A stretch of 64,000 nt of DNA from Kitasatospora sp. NBC_00240 (GTDB lineage Bacteria; Actinomycetota; Actinomycetes; Streptomycetales; Streptomycetaceae): positions 7,812,001 to 7,876,000 of the forward strand of contig NZ_JAPEMU010000001.1 in the NCBI RefSeq assembly GCF_026342405.1, read 5' to 3'. Position 1 is the stretch's first letter. Each line of letters begins with the position of its first letter. The notes under the pieces were generated by a model, which saw only the letters and a program-made list of their open reading frames with translations, ran no database searches and was not told the origin of the DNA. Shown here piece after piece: positions 1 through 8,462 of this stretch. Position numbers and translations under genes: made by a program.

Positions 1-1037
1 TGGGTGTGCAGGTCGCCGCGCAGGTCCCGCTCGGTCACCAGCAGGGGGAGCTCGTCGCGCAGGCCGGCCTCGATCTCCCCGCCGTCCTCGCGCAGCGGCG
101 GTGCGATCCAGGGCAGTCCGAGGGCCGCGTACACCTCCTCCTCCGAGGCGGAGGCCAGCTTGTCGTCGTCCGGGCCGGCCCGGAACAGCCCGTACTCCGA
201 GAGCTTCAGGCCGGCCTCGACGGCCATCCGGCGCAGCCTGATGTTGTGCGCCTTCGAGCCGGTGAAGTACACCAGCGCCGCGCCCCAGTCCTCCGGCGGG
301 ACGACCCGCAGGTCCACCTGGACGCCCTCGGCGGTACGCACCGAGGTCTTGGTGGGGCCGCCGACGATCACCTCGGCCACGTAGGGCAGCGCGGTGAACG
401 CGGCCATCAGCGGCGCCGAGTCCTCGGCCGTGGCCAGCACGTCGATGTCGCCGACCGTCTCCCGCATCCGCCGCAGCGACCCCGCGTGGGCGCAGCGGAC
501 GCACCCGGGTACGGCGGACAGCGCGGCCACGATCTCCTCCGCCAGCGCCGTCGCCACGCCGATCCCGATCCGGCCGCCGGCCTGCCGGCGCAGCTCGATG
601 CCCTGGAGGATCCGCTCCGCGCTGCGCTCGCCGAAGCCGGCCACCTCGCCGAGGCGGCCGGCCCGGGCCGCCTCGGCGAGCTCGTCCACCGAGCCGATGC
701 CGAGGCCGCGGTGGAGGGCCATCGCCTTCTTGGGTCCGACGGTGGGGATGCCCATGACCTCGCGCACCCCGGGCGGGATCTTCGCCCGCTGCTTCTCCAG
801 CGCCTCGATCCGCCCGCTGCGCAGGTACTCGCCGATCTTCTCGGCGGTGGACTTCCCGACGCCGGGGATCTCCTGCAGCCGTTTGACGTCCAGCTGCCCG
901 ATGTCCTCGGCGTGGCCGCCGACCGCCCGGGCGGCCTTCTCGTAGGCGCGGGCCCGGAAGGCGTCCCCGCCGGTGATCGAGATGAGGTCCGCGTACTCCT
1001 GGAGCAGTGCCTTGACCTCGTCGTTGAGCCGGGGCAT
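1..1037 (-). CDS. polX: DNA polymerase/3'-5' exonuclease PolX, C-terminus outside window
   Basis: Family X DNA polymerase, a gap-filling repair enzyme that in bacteria carries a C-terminal PHP exonuclease domain. The readable part runs from ATG 1037 to the window edge (about 345 residues). It shows the N-terminal 8-kDa-like region, a helix-hairpin-helix (IPGVGKSTAEKI, about residues 58-69), and the polymerase palm with the metal motif GDIDVL after GSLRRMRETV. The third acidic residue lies in VQVDLRVV. The last visible residues, RGDLHTH, are the first metal motif of the PHP domain, so that domain lies beyond the left edge. The gene has no operon partner in view; its upstream side faces the HATPase gene. 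The frame is open to the edge and keeps third-position GC. Confidence 0.9.
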   Translation of the reverse strand, partial: MPRLNDEVKALLQEYADLISITGGDAFRARAYEKAARAVGGHAEDIGQLDVKRLQEIPGVGKSTAEKIGEYLRSGRIEALEKQRAKIPPGVREVMGIPTVGPKKAMALHRGLGIGSVDELAEAARAGRLGEVAGFGERSAERILQGIELRRQAGGRIGIGVATALAEEIVAALSAVPGCVRCAHAGSLRRMRETVGDIDVLATAEDSAPLMAAFTALPYVAEVIVGGPTKTSVRTAEGVQVDLRVVPPEDWGAALVYFTGSKAHNIRLRRMAVEAGLKLSEYGLFRAGPDDDKLASASEEEVYAALGLPWIAPPLREDGGEIEAGLRDELPLLVTERDLRGDLHT

Positions 1038-1373
1038 GGCGCCAAGTCTAGGGCGGGAGGGCGTTCGCGGCCGGTCCGTACCCCGCCGTTCGGCGGGTCG
1101 GTACGGGACCGCAGTGCGACGACTTCGGGGCGGGATTCACCCAGACTGGCCCGGTACGTCACATCCTGTTCAGGTCCGCGCACTTCGCACCGGGTGAACT
1201 GCCGCCCCGGGCCGGCGCCGCCGTCGGTCGGTCGGCCTGCCGGTTCCGGACGGCGGGTCCGGGCTGTGCCGGCGTGCCCGCCCGCTCGGGTGGGCCGGAC
1301 GGGCCGGGTGTGACCGCCCGGGGGGAGTCCGCGACCACCCCGGACGGATTGTTCAGTGTGACGAGGAGCCGAG

Positions 1374-2021
1374 ATGCCGCAGGGCAAGCGTTGGACCTTC
1401 CTGACCGGCAGGCCCGACCGCCGGTCCGGCCGTGGTGCGCCGATCGCCGTCCCGGAGGTGCTGTCGGCCGATGCGCTGGCCGAGGTCCACGCCGGGCGGA
1501 ACCCCGGCGGGTGCGGGGCGCCGCTGGCGAGGCCGGGGACGGCGGGGGCGCCTGCGGCGGCATCGGACCCGCCGGGACGGCCCGGGGCGCGGCTCGTGGT
1601 GGCCGACGCGGCCGAGGCGGTCCGGCTGGCGGCCGGGGGCGGGCGCGTCCCGGCGGTGCGGGTGCAGCTTCCGGCCGACCTGCCGCCGGTCTCCGCCGAC
1701 GGCGCGCAGCTGCGGCTGGCGGTGGCCGCACTGCTGGAGCACGCCCTGCGGCGCCGTCCGCCGGGGACGAAGGTGCTGGTCAGGGCGGATGCGGTGGCCG
1801 GTGTCGCGAGCGGGGGAGCGGGGCGGGTGGAGATCCGCGTGGTCGACCGGGGCGCGAGCCGGCCGGGCGAGGCGAAGTACTGGACGGCCGTCGAGGGCGC
1901 GGAGGGCGCCGCGCGGGCGGCGGGCGGGCGGTTGCGGGTGGAGGAGACCCCGGCCGGCGGACTGACCTTCGTCCTGGTGCTGCGGGCGGTGGACGGCGAG
2001 GCCCCTGAGCGTCGCGGCTGA
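1374..2021 (+). CDS. Degenerate histidine-kinase-like ATPase domain protein
   Basis: A 215-residue protein. Its middle resembles the start of an HATPase_c domain: LPPVSADGAQLRLAVAALLEHALRR is followed by a beta strand ending in VVDRG, the layout of the N-box and G1 region of KdpD-like kinases. The N-box asparagine is replaced (LLEHALR instead of LLENAVR). No DHp histidine, G2 box or receiver domain is visible, so kinase activity is unlikely. It could be an orphan remnant or a regulatory ATP-fold protein. The ATG at 1374 follows GAGGAG with good spacing. A strong hairpin follows the stop, so the gene appears to be monocistronic. Confidence 0.6.
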   Translation: MPQGKRWTFLTGRPDRRSGRGAPIAVPEVLSADALAEVHAGRNPGGCGAPLARPGTAGAPAAASDPPGRPGARLVVADAAEAVRLAAGGGRVPAVRVQLPADLPPVSADGAQLRLAVAALLEHALRRRPPGTKVLVRADAVAGVASGGAGRVEIRVVDRGASRPGEAKYWTAVEGAEGAARAAGGRLRVEETPAGGLTFVLVLRAVDGEAPERRG

Positions 2022-2031
2022 GCGGGCTTCC

Positions 2032-2065
2032 GGAGGCGGGCCGCCCGCGGTGGGGGCCCGCCTCC
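2032..2065 (+). terminator. Hairpin after the HATPase-like gene
   Basis: GGAGGCGGGCC (2032-2042) pairs perfectly with GGCCCGCCTCC (2055-2065) around a 12-nt loop, 10 bases past the stop at 2021. There is no U-tract, as is usual in high-GC actinobacteria. It separates this gene from the ArsR/MFS operon. Confidence 0.55.
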
Positions 2066-2070
2066 TGGAT

Positions 2071-2124
2071 CGCAAAGAGTTCTTTGCGAAGAGACTTTTG
2101 CAAACAACTCTTTGCGGTTTAGGA
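2071..2124 (+). promoter_or_regulatory. Two GCAAA-N6-TTTGC operators and -10 of the ArsR/MFS operon
   Basis: Two inverted repeats of identical architecture sit directly upstream of the regulator gene. Site 1 is GCAAA 2072-2076 / TTTGC 2083-2087, extended to 8-bp arms CGCAAAGA/TCTTTGCG. Site 2 is GCAAA 2100-2104 / TTTGC 2111-2115. They are offset by 28 bp. TAGGAT at 2119-2124 is a good actinobacterial -10 that starts four bases after site 2. Its distance to the ATG at 2133 would fit a leaderless transcript. Autoregulation by the ArsR protein is inferred. Confidence 0.65.
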
Positions 2125-2132
2125 TTTCGGCC

Positions 2133-2834
2133 ATGACAGACGAAGAAGCCGGCCTGCCCGCCGGGCCGCCGCGACCCGAGGGAGCCGTGGTGCTCGACGC
2201 CAAGGCCCTACGGGCCCTGGCGCATCCCGTCCGGGTCCAGCTCGTCGGGCTGCTGCGCACGCACGGACCGTCCACCGCCACCCGGCTCGCCGAACGGATG
2301 GGCCTCACCTCCGGCGCCACCAGCTACCACCTGCGCCAGCTCGCCGCCGCCGGCTTCGTCGCCGAGGACACCGAGCGCGGGAACGCCCGGGAGCGCTGGT
2401 GGCACGCCGTCCACCGGAGCACCTGGTTCACCGACATGGGGCTCGCCGACCAGGAGCCCGAGGCGGCCCTCGGCTATCTGCAGTCGATCGTCACCGCGCA
2501 CGCGCAGACGGCGCAGCGGGCGCTGAGCGCGCTGCCCACGATGCCCCGCCCCTGGCGGGACGTGTTCGACCTGAACGACTGGGCGCTGAGGCTGACGCCC
2601 GAGGAGGCCACCCGGCTGGGCACGGAGCTCGTCGAACTCGTCGGCCGGTACCGGCAGGCCCGGCCGGAGGACCAGGCCGCCGCGCCGGACGACACCCGCC
2701 GGGTGTCGGTGGTCGTCCAGCTGCTGCCGCAGCCGACCGAGGGCCCCGGGCCCGCCGCCGACCCCGAGGCGCAGGCAACCCCCGCCCCCGCGGCCGGGCC
2801 TCCGGCCCCCGCCGACCTCCGGGAGGACCGATGA
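2133..2834 (+). CDS. ArsR-family winged-helix transcriptional regulator
   Basis: A DNA-binding repressor-type protein. The N-terminal winged HTH spans about residues 17-95: LRALAHPVRVQLVGLLR, then the recognition region with SGATSYHLRQLAAAGFV, the pattern of ArsR-like HTH_20 regulators. No metal-binding cysteine pair (ELCVC type) is visible, so it probably senses something other than metals. The C-terminal 140 residues are an uncharacterised ligand or oligomerisation part ending in a Pro/Ala-rich tail. I chose ATG 2133 (233 residues) over a TTG at 2112, because 2112 falls inside operator site 2 and before the likely transcription start. The stop overlaps the exporter start (ATGA), so the two genes are translationally coupled. 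Confidence 0.85.
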   Translation: MTDEEAGLPAGPPRPEGAVVLDAKALRALAHPVRVQLVGLLRTHGPSTATRLAERMGLTSGATSYHLRQLAAAGFVAEDTERGNARERWWHAVHRSTWFTDMGLADQEPEAALGYLQSIVTAHAQTAQRALSALPTMPRPWRDVFDLNDWALRLTPEEATRLGTELVELVGRYRQARPEDQAAAPDDTRRVSVVVQLLPQPTEGPGPAADPEAQATPAPAAGPPAPADLREDR

Positions 2835-4195
2835 CCGGCGGCAGCCCGACGCCCGCCGGCATAGCCGGCCGGGGCCGGACCCGGCCGCTCGCCGGACTGC
2901 TGGCGGCGCTCGCCGTCTCGCTGACCGGCACCCGGGTCTCGGCCATCGCCCTGCCCTGGTTCGTCCTCGCCACCACCGGCAGCGCCACCCGGACGGGCCT
3001 GGTCGTCTTCTGCGAGATGACCCCGTACGTGCTGGTCAAGGCGTTCTCGGGACCGGTGGTGGACCGGCTCGGGCCGCGCGTCGTGTCCTGGAGCACCGAC
3101 GCGGTCAGCGCGGTCGCGGTGGGGCTCGTCCCGCTGCTGCACAGCCAGGGCCTGCTCTCCTTCTGGGCGCTGCTCGCCCTGGTCGCGGTGGTCGGCGCGG
3201 TGCGCGGGCCGGGTGACCTGGCCAAGGAGGTGATGATCCCGGAGGCGGCCGAACGCAGCCGGGTGCCGCTGGAGCGGGCCACCGGGCTGAGCGGGGTGAC
3301 CGAGCGGCTCGCCTCGACGATCGGGCCGGCGGCCGGCGGCGCGCTGGTGGCGCTGCTCGGGCCGATGTCCGGGCTGGTGGTCAACGCGGTGGCCTTCGGC
3401 CTCGGCTCGGTGATCATCGCGATCGCGCTGCCCAAGGGCATGGGCCGCGCCACCGACCTCCCGAAGCTGCCCGAGGGGGAGCCGGGGCCCGGCTACTGGC
3501 GGCGCTTCGGCGAGGGTTTCAGCTTCCTGCGCGGGGAGCCGCTGCTCCTGACCGTGATCATCATGGTCGGTGTCACCAACGTGCTGGACGCGGGTTTCAT
3601 GACCGTCCTGGTGCCGGTCTGGGCCAAGGAGTCCGGGCAGGGCCCGGCCGGGATCGGCCTGGTCAGCAGCGTGTTCGGGATCGCGGCGGTGGCCGGCAGC
3701 CTGATCGCGGCGGCGGTGGCGCACCGGATGCGGCGCCGGGTGGTGTTCTTCGCCGGGTTCCTGCTGGCCGGGGCGCCGCGCTTCCTGGTCCTGGCGTTCG
3801 GCTCGCCGATGTGGGCGGTCCTGGCGGTCTTCGCGGTCGGCGGGTTCGGCTCCGGATTCCTCAACCCGATCCTCGGCGCCCTCTCCTTCGAGCGCGTGCC
3901 GGCCAGGCTGCTGGGCCGGGTCCGGGCGCTGGGCGACTCGCTCGCCTGGGCGGGGATCCCGTTCGGCGGGCTGCTCGCGGGGGCGGCGGTGACGGCCGTG
4001 GGCCTGGCCCCGGCGCTGCTGGTGGCCGGTACCGCGTACTTCCTCACCACCAACCTGACCGGCCTGCGGCCGGAGTGGCGGGAAATGGACCGCCTGCGCG
4101 GCCGCGGGCGGGCCACGGACCCGGGCGGGCCCGCGGGAGCGGAGGCGGCCACGAGGGGTACGGGTGCGGCCGCGCCGGCCGCCCCCGCCGGCTGA
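2831..4195 (+). CDS. MFS transporter (MFS_3/EntS-like exporter)
   Basis: A 454-residue major facilitator permease with about twelve hydrophobic segments, starting at LAGLLAALAVSLTGTRVSAIALPWFVL. It belongs by appearance to the enterobactin-exporter-like MFS_3 group. The loop-2/3 signature is weakly present around GPVVDRLGPRVV. The start ATG 2831 overlaps the ArsR stop by four bases, with GGGAGG a few bases upstream. Genetic coupling to an ArsR regulator suggests drug or metabolite efflux induced by the exported compound; the substrate cannot be read from the sequence. The tail after the last membrane segment is Gly/Ala/Arg-rich. Confidence 0.88.
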   Translation: MTGGSPTPAGIAGRGRTRPLAGLLAALAVSLTGTRVSAIALPWFVLATTGSATRTGLVVFCEMTPYVLVKAFSGPVVDRLGPRVVSWSTDAVSAVAVGLVPLLHSQGLLSFWALLALVAVVGAVRGPGDLAKEVMIPEAAERSRVPLERATGLSGVTERLASTIGPAAGGALVALLGPMSGLVVNAVAFGLGSVIIAIALPKGMGRATDLPKLPEGEPGPGYWRRFGEGFSFLRGEPLLLTVIIMVGVTNVLDAGFMTVLVPVWAKESGQGPAGIGLVSSVFGIAAVAGSLIAAAVAHRMRRRVVFFAGFLLAGAPRFLVLAFGSPMWAVLAVFAVGGFGSGFLNPILGALSFERVPARLLGRVRALGDSLAWAGIPFGGLLAGAAVTAVGLAPALLVAGTAYFLTTNLTGLRPEWREMDRLRGRGRATDPGGPAGAEAATRGTGAAAPAAPAG

Positions 4196-4274
4196 TCCGG
4201 GCCGCGGCGGGCGCGGGGCCGGAGCCGTCCGCCCCCACGCCGTCGCGGGTGGGCCGCCGACCGGGCCCGGCAGG

Positions 4275-5111
4275 TCAGGACTTGCGGGCGACGGCCCCGT
4301 AGCCCGGGGTCCACGCATCGGCGGACTCCAGGTCCTCCGGGCGCCACTTCGGCAGGGCGACCAGGCCCGGCTCCAGCAGTTCGAGGCCGTCGAAGAGGCG
4401 CAGCACCTCGGCGTGCGGGCGCGGGCTGACCTGGGCGGCGGCCTTCTGGTAGGCGGCCTTCCCGGCGACCGAGTGCTCCGGCGGGTCGAAGTCGCCGGTG
4501 GCGTGGGAGAGGATCAGGAAGCTGCCCGGGGCGAGCGCGTCCAGCAGGGTGCGGACGATCCCCTGCGGGTCCTGCTCGTCGTCGACGAAGTGCAGGACGG
4601 CGACCAGCATCAGCGCGACCGGCCGGTCGAGGTCGATCGCCTCGCGGACCCGGGGGTCGGTGAGGATCGACTTCGGGTCGCGCAGGTCGGCCTGCAGCAC
4701 GGTGGTGGCGCCGTGGCCCGGGCCCGCCATCAGCGCGCGGGCGTGGGCCAGCACGATCGGGTCGTTGTCGATGTAGACGACCTTCACCGCGGGATCGACC
4801 TGCTGGGCTATCTCGTGGGTGTTGCCCGCGGTCGGGATGCCGGTGCCGATGTCCAGGAACTGGGTGATCCCCTCACCCGCCACGTACCGGACCGCACGCT
4901 GCAGGAAGGCGCGGTTGGCGCGGGCCGCCGAGGGCGTCGCCGGGGCGAAGGCCAGGACCTTCTCGGCGGCCTCCCGGTCGGCGGGGAAGTGGTCCTTGCC
5001 ACCGAGGAAGTAGTTGTATATCCGGGCCGGGTGCGGGATGTCGGGCCGCAGATCGCTGGGCGGGCGGAAGTCCTCCGCCGTTCCGTCCATCCATGAGGTG
5101 TTCTCGGCCAT
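4275..5111 (-). CDS. SAM-dependent methyltransferase, PF04672 (DUF574) family
   Basis: A 278-residue actinobacterial methyltransferase. The N-terminal signature of the family is clear (PHPARIYNYFLGGKDHFPAD). It is followed by the SAM-binding motif I FLDIGTGIPT and the acidic motif VVYIDNDPIVL. The family is abundant in Streptomyces and mostly of unknown substrate. ATG 5111 has GGAGG about eight bases upstream. It is transcribed alone, convergent with the MFS gene across an 80-bp gap. Nothing nearby indicates a pathway. Confidence 0.9.
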   Translation of the reverse strand: MAENTSWMDGTAEDFRPPSDLRPDIPHPARIYNYFLGGKDHFPADREAAEKVLAFAPATPSAARANRAFLQRAVRYVAGEGITQFLDIGTGIPTAGNTHEIAQQVDPAVKVVYIDNDPIVLAHARALMAGPGHGATTVLQADLRDPKSILTDPRVREAIDLDRPVALMLVAVLHFVDDEQDPQGIVRTLLDALAPGSFLILSHATGDFDPPEHSVAGKAAYQKAAAQVSPRPHAEVLRLFDGLELLEPGLVALPKWRPEDLESADAWTPGYGAVARKS

Positions 5112-5369
5112 GGCTGCCTCCGCGCTCCTTGATCACTCCCGGTCGGGATCAGGATAGGGGTGCCGGGCCCGGCGCGCGACGGTCCGTCCCGCTCCTTGGT
5201 CCGGACAACCGGCCTGGCGGGCCTCCGATGTGACACGCAGTCCGCTTCCGTCCCCCGGCCCGGCCTGCTGGGGAGGCCCGGACGCGGCCGTCCCGCCGGA
5301 CCCGGCCCGTCACGAGGACGGGCGGGTACGGCGGGACGGATGGCCGGCGGCGGGGCCGCCGGGGTCGGG

Positions 5370-6719
5370 TCAGTGCTGCCAGACCCGGACGTAGTCGACC
5401 TGCATGTCGGCCGGGGCCACGATCTGGCCGCCTTCCGGGCTGACCGCGTTGTTCAGGATCAGGTACTGCGGCGAGGTGCTGATGCCGGACGTGATCTGGC
5501 CGACCTGCTTGCCGTCGTAGTAGTACGTGACCGATCCCGGCTTCCACTCGGCACCGTAGGTGTGCCAGCCGCTGTAGTTGCCCGGGGTGCAGCCGCCGGG
5601 GCCGCCGGAGGGCGAGTGATAGTGGTAGCAGGCGTCGCCGCCCAGGCCCTCCATGATGTCCATCTCACCGTCGGTGGGCCAGTTCTGGCCGTCGGTCCAG
5701 AAGGCCGGCCAGTTGGCGATCGTGGTGCCGGCGGCCGGCAGGTAGATCCTGGCCTCGAAGGCGCCGTAGGTGAACTGGGCCTTGCCGTTGGACTGCACCA
5801 TGCCGGAGCGGTACGGGTAGGTCTTGCCGTTCGCGACGGTGTCCTGCTTGGCGGTGGTCAGGTGGAGCGAGCCGCCGCCGACGCTCACCTGGGACGGGGC
5901 GTAGGCCGCCGTCTCCGAGCCGGTGACCGGGGGCGTGGTGCAGGTCGGGCAGCCGAGCCAGTTGGGGGTCCACTTGGAGCTGTCCAGGCTGCTGCTGTTG
6001 AACTCGTCCGCGAAGACCGATCGCCAGCTGCCGGCGATGCCGAGCGGTCCGCTGCCGGCGGGGGAGGAGGAGGAACTCGGGCTCGGCGTCGGCGTCAGGG
6101 TCGGCGTCGGCGTGGCCGTGGCGGTCGGCGACGGGGTCAGGGTCGGCGAGGGGCTCGGCTTCGGGGTGGCCGTGGCGGACGGGCTGGGCGTCGCCGTCGC
6201 GCTGGGCGTGGGCGTCGGCGTGGCCGTCGGGGTCGGCGTGCTGGTCGGGGTCGGCGTCGGCGACGGTGCCGGCGTGCCGGTGCCCGAGGTGAAGGTGCCG
6301 ACCGGGGTCAGGTTCTTCCAGACGCCGCCGGCCTTGTACGCGACGAAGTACGTGTACTTGCCGGCGGGGAAGGTGCGGCTGTCGGGCTTGAACGTCGTCT
6401 GCGAGGTACCCAGCGTGGTCTGGATCGCCCCGGGGAAGTCGTAGTTGGCGCCGTTGGCCGCTCGTACGGCGACGGTCAGGCTCTGCAGGCTGATCCGCTT
6501 GCCGGCATGGACCTTGGCGGTCGCGGTCACCGGGGCGGTGGCCGAGGGCGTGTCCGTGGAGAGCGTCAGGGAGTCGACGACCACGGGGAGTGTCGCGGCC
6601 TGGGACTGGACCGCCCAGACGGCGGCACCGGTGGCCACGGTCGCGGTGGCGAGCCCGGCGGCGGCCGCGCGCTTCCAGGCGGCCGGCTTGCTGCGGCGGT
6701 GTTTCGCGTTATTGAGCAT
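5370..6719 (-). CDS. Secreted GH16 beta-glucanase with PT-rich linker
   Basis: A 449-residue extracellular glycoside hydrolase. A signal peptide with a basic start (HRRSKPAAWKR) and hydrophobic core ends near SQA (residue about 41). Residues about 45-140 form a small beta-rich domain of unknown type. A (TP/SPTPT)n linker follows at about 148-225, encoded by a repetitive stretch near 6060-6280. The C-terminal GH16 domain carries the catalytic EMDIME (nucleophile and acid/base glutamates, about residues 351-356) and ends with the typical DYVRVW strand. Likely substrates are beta-1,3 or mixed-linked glucans; specificity is not certain. The 5' leader is long and structured (see 6756-6809). Confidence 0.9.
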   Translation of the reverse strand: MLNNAKHRRSKPAAWKRAAAAGLATATVATGAAVWAVQSQAATLPVVVDSLTLSTDTPSATAPVTATAKVHAGKRISLQSLTVAVRAANGANYDFPGAIQTTLGTSQTTFKPDSRTFPAGKYTYFVAYKAGGVWKNLTPVGTFTSGTGTPAPSPTPTPTSTPTPTATPTPTPSATATPSPSATATPKPSPSPTLTPSPTATATPTPTLTPTPSPSSSSSPAGSGPLGIAGSWRSVFADEFNSSSLDSSKWTPNWLGCPTCTTPPVTGSETAAYAPSQVSVGGGSLHLTTAKQDTVANGKTYPYRSGMVQSNGKAQFTYGAFEARIYLPAAGTTIANWPAFWTDGQNWPTDGEMDIMEGLGGDACYHYHSPSGGPGGCTPGNYSGWHTYGAEWKPGSVTYYYDGKQVGQITSGISTSPQYLILNNAVSPEGGQIVAPADMQVDYVRVWQH

Positions 6720-7028
6720 GCTGTGGGGGAACCTTTCCTACCCCCCCTCAACGTGGCAGGCCCCATCCGCAGCAGGAGCGGATGAGAGCCCGATGAAGGT
6801 GGAGCCTGCGGTAAACCGCTGGTCCGGCGCAACCACCGAAATTGGCATATGCCGCCCGCCGGGCGGCTCGTTCGCCGACAAAGTGCCTGGTGAGCGCGGT
6901 TGCCGATGGTGCCCCGCAGGCCGATGTGACCTCCGGCACAGGTGAGACAACCCACAGCCCGCAGCACCGGCCGGAACCGCCCTCGCACCCCGCCGGCACC
7001 CGGTGTGCCGGCGCCGCGGCCGCCGTGG
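6720..7028. other. Gap between two minus-strand genes, holding the GH16 leader
   Basis: Lies upstream of the GH16 start and downstream of the FHA gene stop at 7029. It holds the nested stem-loop at 6756-6809 and, close to the GH16 ATG, a GGGGGGGTAGGAAAGG stretch on the minus strand that includes the ribosome binding site. No supported ORF is present. The relatively AT-rich patch near 6838-6850 is the most likely promoter zone, but I see no convincing -35/-10 pair. Confidence 0.5.
6756..6809 (-). promoter_or_regulatory. Candidate structured 5' leader of the GH16 gene
   Basis: On the minus strand an outer stem GCAGGC/GCCTGC (6809-6804 with 6761-6756) encloses an inner perfect 7-bp stem CATCCGC/GCGGATG (6784-6778 with 6770-6764, 7-nt loop). 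The structure ends about 37 bases before the start codon and leaves the ribosome binding site outside. There is no U-tract, so it is more likely a leader structure than an intrinsic terminator. I could not match it to a known riboswitch class by eye. Confidence 0.4.
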
Positions 7029-8237
7029 TCAGGGCAGCCGTCGGTCCGGCACCCGGGTGGGGCTGGAGGCGTACGTCGGCGGCGGGGTCCGGCCGACCGC
7101 GGTGCGCCAGACGTCGGACAGCTCGGCGGGGAAGAGCCGGCCGCTGCGCACCAGGACCACCCCGGGCGCGAGCTCCAGTTCGTCCCCGGGCCGGAACCCC
7201 TGCTCGGTCCGCGGGGGCAGCTGCTGCCAGAGCCCGAGCCGGCCGCGCCGGTCGGCCCGCCGGATCCGGGTGCCGTAGGTGCTGACGTCCTCGACCCGGA
7301 CGGTCCCCTGGCGCACCGAGACCCCGAGGTGCCGGCGGCTGACCCGGGCCGCACGCTCGGGCGGGAGCAGGGCGTGCAGCGCGATGCCGTCGGCGCCGGG
7401 GCTCCGTCCGACGACGGTCAGCGAGCCCTCGTCCAGCGTGTAGCGGGCCGCGCAGAGCCCGTCGAGCACCGCCTTCAGCTGCGCCGTCCCGGTCCGCGGG
7501 CCGGCCTCCAGGAGCGCCGCGCCGTGCAGTTCGCAGGTGGGCACCCCGCGCCGCATCCGCGGCAGCAGGATCCGCCCGCCGCTGCGGGTGTCGTAGAGCG
7601 AGCAGCGCGGCTCCGGGCAGCTCCAGGAACGCCGGACCACCTCGGCCAGCGGGGTCCGCCGGGCGTCCAGCAGGCCCTGCTTCTTCAGGGCGTCGAGTTC
7701 CAGCTTGCGGGAGATCTCCACCGCGCTGCGGTGCCCCATGTCCATCGGGACGAGCACCACCACGCCCGGCCCCGGCAGCCGGCCGTGCCGCCGCTCGGGT
7801 CTGAGGAACTGCCAGGTGTTGCCCTGCAGCCAGGGGTGCTCGTCCCGGTAGGGGACGTAGTGGTCGCCGGTGACGACCCGGGTGCCGGTCATCCCGGCGA
7901 TCTCCAGCACCCGCTCGTCGGCGTCGCCGACCTCCTCCACCAGCCCTTCGCCGACCCAGTGCCGCAGCAGCCGGACGTCCTCGGGATCGGTGAACTCCCG
8001 TGCCCCGGCGAGCAGGCTGCGGTCGGCCACCAGGTAGAGCGTCACCCCGGGATCCCCGGTGAGCGCCACCAGTGCCTTGACCACCAGCTCCAGCCGGCGC
8101 AGCGACCGCGGGCCGGTCCCGCCGAGCGTGGTGTCGCGGACGACGTTGGAGAGGTCGACCAGGTAGTCGGCCCGGTCCGCCGAGGACGTCAGATTCTTCT
8201 CCACCACGCCTCCAGCCAAGCGCTGATCGCCCGTCAT
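7029..8237 (-). CDS. PIN/NYN-like domain, Cys/His cluster and FHA domain fusion protein
   Basis: A 402-residue cytoplasmic protein with three parts. Residues about 24-190 begin with a strand ending in an aspartate (YLVDLSNVVRDT) and continue with alternating strands and helices, including TRVVTGDHYVPY. This fits a PIN/NYN-type nuclease-like fold. Residues about 205-245 hold CPEPRC...C..H, a possible zinc ribbon. The C-terminal part is an FHA domain (VGRSPG, then RVSRRHLGVSV, and DVSTYGTRI), which binds phosphothreonine. It is divergent from a membrane Ser/Thr kinase gene 225 bp away, so kinase-dependent control is a reasonable inference. Nuclease activity is not proven; only the first acidic residue is obvious. 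Confidence 0.7.
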   Translation of the reverse strand: MTGDQRLAGGVVEKNLTSSADRADYLVDLSNVVRDTTLGGTGPRSLRRLELVVKALVALTGDPGVTLYLVADRSLLAGAREFTDPEDVRLLRHWVGEGLVEEVGDADERVLEIAGMTGTRVVTGDHYVPYRDEHPWLQGNTWQFLRPERRHGRLPGPGVVVLVPMDMGHRSAVEISRKLELDALKKQGLLDARRTPLAEVVRRSWSCPEPRCSLYDTRSGGRILLPRMRRGVPTCELHGAALLEAGPRTGTAQLKAVLDGLCAARYTLDEGSLTVVGRSPGADGIALHALLPPERAARVSRRHLGVSVRQGTVRVEDVSTYGTRIRRADRRGRLGLWQQLPPRTEQGFRPGDELELAPGVVLVRSGRLFPAELSDVWRTAVGRTPPPTYASSPTRVPDRRLP

Positions 8238-8462
8238 GCGGCGGGCGGCGAACCGCCGGTCCGGCCGGCGCCGTACCCAGCTGGCACTGTACGCCGAGGG
8301 CGCGGCCCGCGGGCGGGTTCGCAGCGCGTCCGACGGAGCGGCCGGGCGGGCGGCCGGCCGGGCCGCCGAACCCGCCGGGAGTGCGGATTCGTTCCCCCGG
8401 TCGCCCGGCCGCCAGTACCATCACTCTGCGATCAGACCGGGGAGGGCGATCACATCAACGGC

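Noticed and set aside
2112..2132. Upstream TTG start for the ArsR regulator
   Set aside because: It lies within operator site 2 and before the likely transcription start; ATG 2133 is the natural start.
6063..6290. Repetitive DNA inside the GH16 gene considered as an independent repeat element
   Set aside because: It encodes the in-frame Thr/Pro/Ser linker; a similar linker occurs in the second GH16 gene.
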